The translations under genes were made by a program, and so were the position numbers. Positions 58,472 to 64,000 of a DNA stretch of 64,000 bases are shown one piece after another; the first letter of the stretch is position 1; every line of letters starts with the position of its first letter. This DNA is from CAZRRV01 sp045660865 (GTDB taxonomy: Bacteria > Bacillota > Clostridia > Oscillospirales > Acutalibacteraceae), in assembly GCA_045660865.1 (NCBI GenBank), contig JAZREP010000016.1, positions 1-64,000 of the forward strand, given 5' to 3'. A model generated the notes under the pieces. That model searched no databases. It saw only the letters and a list, made by a program, of their open reading frames with translations, and was not told the origin of the DNA.

Positions 58472-60832
58472 GTGTCGGTTTTAAAAAATGAGTATTTGGA
58501 ATTAAGGAAAAAGATAATCCGTAAGGATTTTCAAAATATGAATGATATGCAATTTAAAGCCATCGCCACAACGGAGGGGCCTTTGCTTATCTTAGCCGGT
58601 GCGGGAAGTGGTAAAACTACCGTGCTGGTTAATCGTGTTGCTTGTTTAATACGCTACGGTAGAGCCTACAATTCCGATTTTATGCCGCTGGGTGTTACTG
58701 AGGATACAATTGCCGCTATGCGTGATGTTGTCGAAAACAATTCACCGATATATTTTGATTTACCCTTAGCTGAAAAAGCGCCGAAGCCTTGGGAAATACT
58801 TGCCATTACCTTTACAAACAAAGCGGCAGGTGAGTTAAAAGAAAGAATAGAGGCAAAATTAGGAGCCGATGCTGAAGGCGTTTGGGCGGGAACCTTTCAC
58901 TCTGTTTGCGCTAAAATATTACGCCGCTTTGGTGATAGGCTTGGTTACAGTTCAAACTTTACGATATATGATACTGACGACCAAAAGCGCTTGATGAAAG
59001 CAATTTATAAGCAGGCGGATATTGATGAAAAAATGTTCCCCATTCGCAGTGTGCTTAATGAAATAAGCCGCGCGAAAGATGAACTAATTGACCCTGTTAC
59101 TTATACACAACAAGTAGGAAGCGATTACCGCGCACAGCGGTTAGCACAGCTTTATAAACTCTATCAAGACCAGTTAAAATCCGCAAACGCTATGGATTTT
59201 GATGATATTATTATAAATACTGTTCGACTTTTTAAGCAGGAAGCCGATGTGCGAGAATCGTATCAAAACCGCTTCAAATATGTAATGGTTGATGAATATC
59301 AAGATACAAACCACGCTCAGTTTGAATTGGTGTGCTTACTTGCCGGTGGTCGTAATAATCTTTGCGTTGTCGGTGATGATGACCAAAGTATTTATAAGTT
59401 TAGAGGCGCCACAATTGCCAACATTTTAGATTTTGAGGAGATTTTTGAAAACTCTACAGTTATTCGCTTAGAGCAGAATTACCGCTCTACTCAAAATATT
59501 CTGGATGCGGCAAATAGTGTTATAAAAAACAATTCGGCACGCAAGGGTAAAAATTTGTGGACCGAAAACGGTGAAGGCGATAAGCTTAGGGTACATACTG
59601 CCGATAATGAGCAGGCAGAAGCAAAGTTTGTGGTTGATACTATATTGCAAAATGTGAATAAAGGGCGCAAATTTTCAGATTTCGCAGTGCTTTATCGTAT
59701 AAATGCACAGTCGCAGACTTTAGAAAATATTATGGCACGCTCAGGTATAAACTACCGTGTTATCGGCGGTCAACGCTTCTTTGAACGCAAGGAAATTAAG
59801 GATGTTTTGGCTTACTTATATGTCATCAGCAATCCTAGTGATACCGTGCGTCTTCGACGAATTATTAACGAGCCTAAACGTGGAATAGGTGAAACCTCGG
59901 TGCAGCATGCAGTTGAAATTGCCGAAGGTTTGGAACTAACACTTTATGAAGTCTTTAAAAATGCGGCGGACTATCCGCTTTTAAGCAAAAGTGCAGCACG
60001 TTTTTCGCAGTTTTGTGATATAATCGAAAATTTGCGGGAGAAAATAAACGAAATACCTCTTGCCGAATTGGTCGATGAAGTACTGGATAAAACAGGCTAT
60101 ATTGACTTTTTAAAGTCTCAAGGTGATGAAGGACTTGACCGCATAGAAAACGTTAAGGAATTAAAAACCAGCATTGCACTGTATGAAAGTGAAAATGAGG
60201 AGCCGACTCTATTTGGATTTTTAGAGGAGGTTGCGCTTGTTACCGATATTGATTCCTACGATGCAGCTCAAGATGCAGTTACAATGATGACGATTCATTC
60301 CGCTAAGGGCTTGGAATTTGATTCTGTGTTTCTTGTTGGAATGGAGGAGGGAATTTTCCCGGGAAATCAATCAATTTATGCAGGTGAGTCCGAAATTGAA
60401 GAAGAGCGCAGACTGGCGTACGTTGGAATTACCAGAGCCAAACAGCAATTATATCTTACAAACACAAATACCCGTATGTTGTTTGGTAGTACCAACCGTA
60501 ACCGCCCATCCCGTTTCTTGAACGAAATCCCAAGCAACCTTTGTGAGGTTGATGCTCCTAAAAATGTGTTTGCTGTTTACGGCAAACCGCAAGAAAGACG
60601 TCCTCAAACTGCTTTTTCACGACAAAACCGTGGTTTTGGTGTTGCGGCTCCGTCTCAAAAATCAACCGAAACATTTAAAGTGGGTGAGCGTGTTAAACAT
60701 AAGGCGTTCGGCTTTGGTACAGTAGTATCGGCAACCCCTGTAGGAAATGACTGTTTAATGGAAATAAATTTTGATGGCTTTGGCACTAAAAAATTAATGT
60801 CCAACTTTGCCAAGTTGGAAAAAGGGGAATAG
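58472..60832 (+). CDS. pcrA: ATP-dependent DNA helicase PcrA/UvrD
   Basis: Superfamily 1A 3'-5' helicase for repair and replication-conflict resolution. Walker A AGAGSGKTT is near residue 43, motif II VDEYQDTNH near 272, motif III DDDQSIYKFRGA near 304, RLEQNYRST near 332 and motif VI YVGITRAKQQLYL near 650. A C-terminal Tudor-like tail (VGERVKHKAFGFGTVV) is present. Between motif I and the ITFTNKAA motif lies an insert of about 40 residues (RAYNSDFMPLG to LAEKAPKP) absent from Bacillus PcrA. Translation begins at GTG 58472 after GAGGAG. Full length at 786 residues. Confidence 0.95.
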   Translation: MSVLKNEYLELRKKIIRKDFQNMNDMQFKAIATTEGPLLILAGAGSGKTTVLVNRVACLIRYGRAYNSDFMPLGVTEDTIAAMRDVVENNSPIYFDLPLAEKAPKPWEILAITFTNKAAGELKERIEAKLGADAEGVWAGTFHSVCAKILRRFGDRLGYSSNFTIYDTDDQKRLMKAIYKQADIDEKMFPIRSVLNEISRAKDELIDPVTYTQQVGSDYRAQRLAQLYKLYQDQLKSANAMDFDDIIINTVRLFKQEADVRESYQNRFKYVMVDEYQDTNHAQFELVCLLAGGRNNLCVVGDDDQSIYKFRGATIANILDFEEIFENSTVIRLEQNYRSTQNILDAANSVIKNNSARKGKNLWTENGEGDKLRVHTADNEQAEAKFVVDTILQNVNKGRKFSDFAVLYRINAQSQTLENIMARSGINYRVIGGQRFFERKEIKDVLAYLYVISNPSDTVRLRRIINEPKRGIGETSVQHAVEIAEGLELTLYEVFKNAADYPLLSKSAARFSQFCDIIENLREKINEIPLAELVDEVLDKTGYIDFLKSQGDEGLDRIENVKELKTSIALYESENEEPTLFGFLEEVALVTDIDSYDAAQDAVTMMTIHSAKGLEFDSVFLVGMEEGIFPGNQSIYAGESEIEEERRLAYVGITRAKQQLYLTNTNTRMLFGSTNRNRPSRFLNEIPSNLCEVDAPKNVFAVYGKPQERRPQTAFSRQNRGFGVAAPSQKSTETFKVGERVKHKAFGFGTVVSATPVGNDCLMEINFDGFGTKKLMSNFAKLEKGE

Positions 60833-60836
60833 ATTT

Positions 60837-61667
60837 ATGTATCCGTCTGTTTTGGCGGCCAAGAGCAATGCAAAGAACTTTTTGAAGGGCAACTATATCT
60901 CTGCTGCGGCAGTTTCGTTGACTTTTTTAGCATCAGTTCTTCTGTTAATCTTTGTTCGAGAATTGATAGGCATGCTTTTTAATGTCGGCGATATATATTT
61001 TAAGTTGTCAATCGATATTTTGCATCCCGTTAAACTGATGGGCTTTTTTGCGCTGGCAGTGGTTACCTTTTGCCTTGTTTGTTTCCTCGTTGGACCATTG
61101 TTTTTAGGCGCTTTCCGTTGGTTTTGGAATTTAACAGCTGATTATGTAATGTCGGTTGGTCAGGTTTTCTACTATTTTAACCGCGAAATGTATAGTAAAA
61201 CAGTAAAATTTATAGTCCGTTTAATTTTAAAGGTTGCTGTATGTGCGCTTTTATCGTATTTGCCGTATATATTAACAGTAACTGTATCCTCTCCACAGCT
61301 TTATAAGCTTTTCGGCGGCACAGTGCCGATTTTTATGGCGTCCTTAGCACCGCTTACTACACTTTTTTGGGGGTTAGGAATTGCTGTTACGGCTTTGTAT
61401 ATCTTCCGTATGTATTTAATTGTGCCTCTTTATTGCAATGACGACACAATAACACAAAAAGAAGCCTTTTTACTTGCCCGACATTTTTCATATTATACCG
61501 CTTCAGGCTATTTCTCATTTTTGTTTAAATTTATCGGCCATTTCCTGCTTTGCTTGCTGGCAATTCCGATACTTTACGTGCTTCCGTATTTCGCTTGTGC
61601 AAATGCAATGTATTGTCGTTTTGCCCTTAATTATGGTATGCAAATTAACCGTTTTCAAAAAAAATAA
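60837..61667 (+). CDS. Multi-spanning membrane protein of unknown function
   Basis: A 276-residue protein with about five to six hydrophobic segments (near residues 22-42, 63-95, 130-155, 165-200, 230-260), starting with a short amphipathic stretch MYPSVLAAKSNAKNFLKGNY. The LxxxR/ArrF-type pattern FRMYLIVPLYCNDDTITQKEAFLLAR in its second half vaguely resembles DUF975-type proteins, where a conserved cytoplasmic loop between membrane segments precedes another pair, but I cannot assign it with confidence. ATG 60837 follows AAAGGGGA with 8-nt spacing. It lies 4 nt after pcrA and probably shares its transcript. Confidence 0.8.
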   Translation: MYPSVLAAKSNAKNFLKGNYISAAAVSLTFLASVLLLIFVRELIGMLFNVGDIYFKLSIDILHPVKLMGFFALAVVTFCLVCFLVGPLFLGAFRWFWNLTADYVMSVGQVFYYFNREMYSKTVKFIVRLILKVAVCALLSYLPYILTVTVSSPQLYKLFGGTVPIFMASLAPLTTLFWGLGIAVTALYIFRMYLIVPLYCNDDTITQKEAFLLARHFSYYTASGYFSFLFKFIGHFLLCLLAIPILYVLPYFACANAMYCRFALNYGMQINRFQKK

Positions 61668-61685
61668 AAATTTTTAAAAAAATGC

Positions 61686-61714
61686 TTGCATTTTGGAAAA
61701 CGTTGTGATATTAT
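61686..61714 (+). promoter_or_regulatory. Promoter for the solitary 5S rRNA
   Basis: TTGCAT (61686-61691), 17-nt spacer, TATTAT (61709-61714), about 45 nt upstream of the 5S gene. Confidence 0.65.
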
Positions 61715-61759
61715 ATCTCTTGTCCTCTAAAGACTACGGTCTTAAAAAAGGGCAAATAA

Positions 61760-61876
61760 GTCGGTGTTTATTGCGATGAGGGTCCACCCGTTCCCATACC
61801 GAACACGGAAGTTAAGCTCATCTGTGCCGAAGATACTTGGCGGGAGACTGCCTGGGAAAATAGGGCTTCGCCGACA
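61760..61876 (+). rRNA. rrf: 5S ribosomal RNA (solitary gene)
   Basis: Helix I pairs 5' GTCGGTG with 3' CGCCGAC. The conserved loops GGTCCACCCGTTCCCATACCG, split as CCACCCGTTCCCAT and CCGAACACGGAAGTTAAGC, and the 3' half GATACTTGGCGGGAGACTGCCTGGGAA are clear. No 16S or 23S gene is nearby: pcrA and a membrane protein gene lie upstream and degV downstream. Own promoter and terminator flank it. Confidence 0.95.
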
Positions 61877-61881
61877 CTAAG

Positions 61882-61914
61882 AGAACCATCCAAACGGATG
61901 GTTCTTATTTTTTA
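61882..61914 (+). terminator. Terminator of the 5S rRNA gene
   Basis: Stem AGAACCATCC/GGATGGTTCT (61882-61891 with 61896-61905), AAAC loop and T run. Confidence 0.9.
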
Positions 61915-61925
61915 ATTAAACAAAT

Positions 61926-61957
61926 AAAAACAGAGCGCCGTTTGGCGCTCTGTTTTT
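61926..61957. terminator. Bidirectional terminator between 5S rRNA and degV
   Basis: A 14-bp stem (core ACAGAGCGCC/GGCGCTCTGT) with GTTT loop and flanking A and T runs. It lies downstream of degV on the minus strand. Confidence 0.9.
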
Positions 61958-61964
61958 TATATCA

Positions 61965-62025
61965 AGGGGTTGGCTATCGGTATTCAAGGACCAGCCGCGG
62001 CTGTGTCGCCGATTAAAATACCCCT
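61965..62025 (-). other. Nested inverted-repeat element in the degV 3' region
   Basis: Between the degV stop and its terminator, three nested symmetric pairings occur: AGGGGT/ACCCCT (61965-61970 with 62020-62025), ATCGG/CCGAT (61976-61980 with 62009-62013), and a central self-complementary AGCCGCGGCT (61993-62002). It is GC-rich against AT-rich surroundings and has no supported reading frame. It may be a 3'-UTR-derived small RNA, a degenerate repeat, or have no function. Confidence 0.35.
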
Positions 62026-62046
62026 ACCAATACTTTATGCAAGGCA

Positions 62047-62895
62047 TTATTTTTTGTGCACAAATAAAACACCGAGTGTACCTGCACCGCAATGTACCGA
62101 TATAGTACAGCCGGCACGGGTAATAAGTATCTCCTTAAAAGGTGCAATACTTGATACAACATCATATACGGCTTTGATTACTTTTTCATCACAGCCGGAG
62201 TGGGTGATAAAGATTCTGTCAAGGTCAACATTGTCAATATCAGCAAGGCGAGCCTTTACATAATCGGTCATAATATCAATCATTCTGCCACGGTATTTCT
62301 TGCCAACATCCATTTTGCCTTCTTTGACCTCAATGCAAGGGTGAAGTTTTAACAGATTGGCACCGAGTGCTGCAACAGAAGAACAACGGCCGCCCTTATG
62401 CAGATAATCGAGGGTATCAACAACAAAGGAAGAATCAACACGGCTACGCATTTCGCAAACGTAGTCAAATATTTCCTTAGCGCTTTTGCCTTCGTCAGCC
62501 AATTCGGCAGCCTTTAATACCTGCAGACCGATACCTGTTGAAAGATTTTCACTGTCAACAATATAAATGTTTTCAAATTCCTCAGCAGCAAGACGGGCAT
62601 TATTGTTGTTTGCAGACATACTTGAGCTGATAGTGAAATAAACAATTTCTAACCCTTGTTCTGCATAGGTGCGGAAGAAATCAATATGGTCACCTATACT
62701 TGCGGCAGCTGTGTGGGGAAGCTTACCGCTTTTAGCAACATAATCATAAACTTCATCAGGTGTAATTTCAAAAGTATCCTTATATTGTTTATCATCTAAA
62801 ACGGTATAAAGGGGGAGAATACCAATTGAATGTTTTTCAACAAGTTCTTTTGATAAGTCACAAGTGCTGTCACTTAAAATTGCAACTTTACGCAT
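62047..62895 (-). CDS. DegV family fatty-acid-binding protein
   Basis: DegV proteins (FakB in Staphylococcus) hold a fatty acid for phosphorylation by a FakA-type kinase. The 282-residue protein starts with VAILSDSTCDLSKEL, contains LPHTAAASIGDHIDFF near residue 56, VYFTISSSMSANNNNARLAAEEF near 80 (fatty-acid pocket; commonly SSGLSGT) and HKGGRCSSVAALGANLLKLHP near 166. Length is typical. GGAGG lies before the ATG. Monocistronic with its own promoter and terminator. Lipid bound is unknown. Confidence 0.92.
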   Translation of the reverse strand: MRKVAILSDSTCDLSKELVEKHSIGILPLYTVLDDKQYKDTFEITPDEVYDYVAKSGKLPHTAAASIGDHIDFFRTYAEQGLEIVYFTISSSMSANNNNARLAAEEFENIYIVDSENLSTGIGLQVLKAAELADEGKSAKEIFDYVCEMRSRVDSSFVVDTLDYLHKGGRCSSVAALGANLLKLHPCIEVKEGKMDVGKKYRGRMIDIMTDYVKARLADIDNVDLDRIFITHSGCDEKVIKAVYDVVSSIAPFKEILITRAGCTISVHCGAGTLGVLFVHKK

Positions 62896-62928
62896 ACAAT
62901 AACCTCCAACAATTTCTTGGTTTGTATT

Positions 62929-62957
62929 ATTATATCATTTTGGCGTGGTTTTAACAA
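62929..62957 (-). promoter_or_regulatory. Promoter for degV
   Basis: Minus strand TTGTTA (62957-62952), 17-nt spacer, consensus TATAAT (62934-62929), 33 nt before the ATG. Confidence 0.7.
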
Positions 62958-63008
62958 GAACTTTTTTAAAGACAATAAATTGGTAATAAAAAATTTATAA
63001 TTTTATTG

Positions 63009-63037
63009 TTGTCATATTGTGTCATAAATAGTATAAT
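63009..63037 (+). promoter_or_regulatory. Promoter for mreB
   Basis: TTGTCA (63009-63014), 17-nt spacer, consensus TATAAT (63032-63037), 35 nt before the ATG. Confidence 0.75.
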
Positions 63038-63072
63038 AGTATTTATGAAAATAGTATCTTTGGAGGAACAGC

Positions 63073-64000
63073 ATGTTTACAAGAGATATAGGTATAGATT
63101 TGGGTACAGCTAATACAAAGATGTGTATCCGTGGTAAGAACGCTATTTTGCGAGAGCCCAGCGTTGTAGCTTACGATGTGCGCAGTGATGAGGTGCGTGC
63201 TGTAGGTAATGAAGCAAAGGAAATGATAGGCAGAACACCAGGCTCAATTGTAGCGGTACGCCCGTTGAAGCACGGCGTTATTGCTGACTATGATGTTACG
63301 GCGGCTATGCTTAAAAAGTTCATTAAGGACGCATTAAAGGGTAATCTTTTCTCACGTGCCAGGGTGTTAATATCCATTCCGGCAGGTGTTACTGAGGTTG
63401 AGGTGCGTGCCGTGTACGGTGCCGCTAAACAGGCAGGCGCAACCGAAGTCGATTTGATAGAGGAGCCTATGGCTGCAGCAATTGGTGCAGGGCTTCCTGT
63501 TAAAGAAGCATCGGGTAATATGGTAGTTAATATCGGCGGCGGTACAACCGAGGTTGCGGTTGTTTCGTTGGGTGATATTGTAACTGCACAATCTATTCGT
63601 GTAGCCGGCGATAACTTTGATGAATCAATAATCAACTACATACGTAAAAAGCATAAACTGTTGGTTGGTGCACGTACTGCTGAGGATATTAAGATAACAA
63701 TCGGCTCTGTTTTGCCTTATGAGAATGAGGGTGAAATGGAGATAAAAGGCCGCAATACTGTTGATGGTCTGCCCAAAAATGTTACCATTACCGCTGAAGA
63801 GGTTCGTAAGGCTATGCGTGACGACGTTAAACAGATTGTTGATGCTGTTCGTCTGGTACTGGAAAAGACACCGCCTGAACTCGCAGCAGACATTATAGAT
63901 AAAGGTATGACACTAACCGGCGGCGGCGCATATCTTCGTGGAATTGATGAATTGTTGGCAGAGGAAACAGGAATGCCTATCCACATTGCCGATGCGCCTA
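63073..64000 (+). CDS. mreB: Rod shape-determining protein MreB/Mbl (3' partial)
   Basis: Bacterial actin that guides sidewall peptidoglycan synthesis. Translation from ATG 63073 (after GGAGG) stays open to the window edge, giving 309 residues of an expected 330-345. The phosphate-1 motif DIGIDLGTANTK begins at residue 5; LISIPAGVTEVEVRAV is near 98, VDLIEEPMAAAIGAGLPV near 128, the phosphate-2 motif VNIGGGTTEVAVVSLG near 155 and the adenosine motif LTGGGAYLRGID near 280. MreB and the paralogue Mbl cannot be told apart from this part. Confidence 0.94.
   Translation, partial: MFTRDIGIDLGTANTKMCIRGKNAILREPSVVAYDVRSDEVRAVGNEAKEMIGRTPGSIVAVRPLKHGVIADYDVTAAMLKKFIKDALKGNLFSRARVLISIPAGVTEVEVRAVYGAAKQAGATEVDLIEEPMAAAIGAGLPVKEASGNMVVNIGGGTTEVAVVSLGDIVTAQSIRVAGDNFDESIINYIRKKHKLLVGARTAEDIKITIGSVLPYENEGEMEIKGRNTVDGLPKNVTITAEEVRKAMRDDVKQIVDAVRLVLEKTPPELAADIIDKGMTLTGGGAYLRGIDELLAEETGMPIHIADAP

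Noticed and set aside
61970..62263. A 97-codon plus-strand open frame overlapping the degV end
   Set aside because: Mostly antisense to degV, no ribosome-binding site.

Overview
The window looks like chromosome of a low-to-mid-GC Gram-positive bacterium of the class Clostridia, probably Oscillospiraceae-like. The evidence is strong Shine-Dalgarno sites with many GTG/TTG starts, near-consensus -35/-10 promoters with 17-nt spacers, a class A RNase P RNA, a SigH-like sigma factor, lipoprotein solute-binding proteins and typical clostridial gene order (nusB-xseAB-ispA-dxs-tlyA-nadK-argR-recN; queA-tgt-yajC). No prophage, insertion sequence or CRISPR array is visible.

Layout. 1-3.7 kb: RbsA/MglA-type sugar ABC transporter, cut at its 5' end. 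3.8-4.3 kb: a lone fumarase-type beta subunit, divergent from 4.5-14.9 kb, a long housekeeping run (nusB, TsaD paralogue, xseA, xseB, ispA, dxs, tlyA, nadK, argR, recN, tyrS). 14.9-18 kb: alanine/glycine:cation symporter, DUF1653 gene, a structured GC-rich intergenic element, tRNA-Arg(UCU) and a LytTR/DUF3021 pair. 18-20 kb: two COG0523-type metal GTPases, one with a Cys/His-rich repeat and one fused to a DUF1980-like domain. 20.2-22.5 kb: amino-acid ABC transporter whose binding protein appears circularly permuted. 22.5-25.3 kb: asd-dapA-dapB. 25.5-28.1 kb: queA-tgt-yajC.

28.4-43.7 kb is a surface polysaccharide locus: glycosyltransferases, polymerase, WbsX, the dTDP-rhamnose genes rfbABDC, a flippase, LicD, pyruvyltransferase, an F420-dehydrogenase-beta-like Fe-S protein, a class V aminotransferase and a cytidylyltransferase-oxidoreductase fusion. 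No initiating sugar-phosphate transferase or chain-length/tyrosine-kinase genes are present. 43.8-47.4 kb: TIGR04086 membrane protein, CwlD-like amidase, radA, SigH-like sigma factor, zinc-ribbon protein. 47.5-54.8 kb (minus strand): LCP protein, murI, DUF1934, argS, metF, metH. 55-57.8 kb: trkA-trkH. 57.8-64 kb: rnpB, tRNA-Arg(ACG), pcrA, a membrane protein, a solitary 5S rRNA, degV and the start of mreB.

The main unexpected observations are: (1) the tetramer GATC is almost absent (about ten by eye in 64 kb, roughly 230 expected from base composition), and six of the ten lie in the adjacent pyruvyltransferase/F420-beta gene pair, suggesting recent arrival of that pair in a genome under GATC avoidance; (2) a lipoprotein amino-acid-binding protein with its two halves in swapped order; (3) a perfect 12-bp hairpin that would bury the ribosome-binding site of the symporter gene; (4) a COG0523-like/DUF1980 fusion; (5) a possible cassette for making and attaching a CDP-activated amino-alcohol or polyol phosphate to the surface glycan. 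All calls are made by reading the sequence, without database searches.
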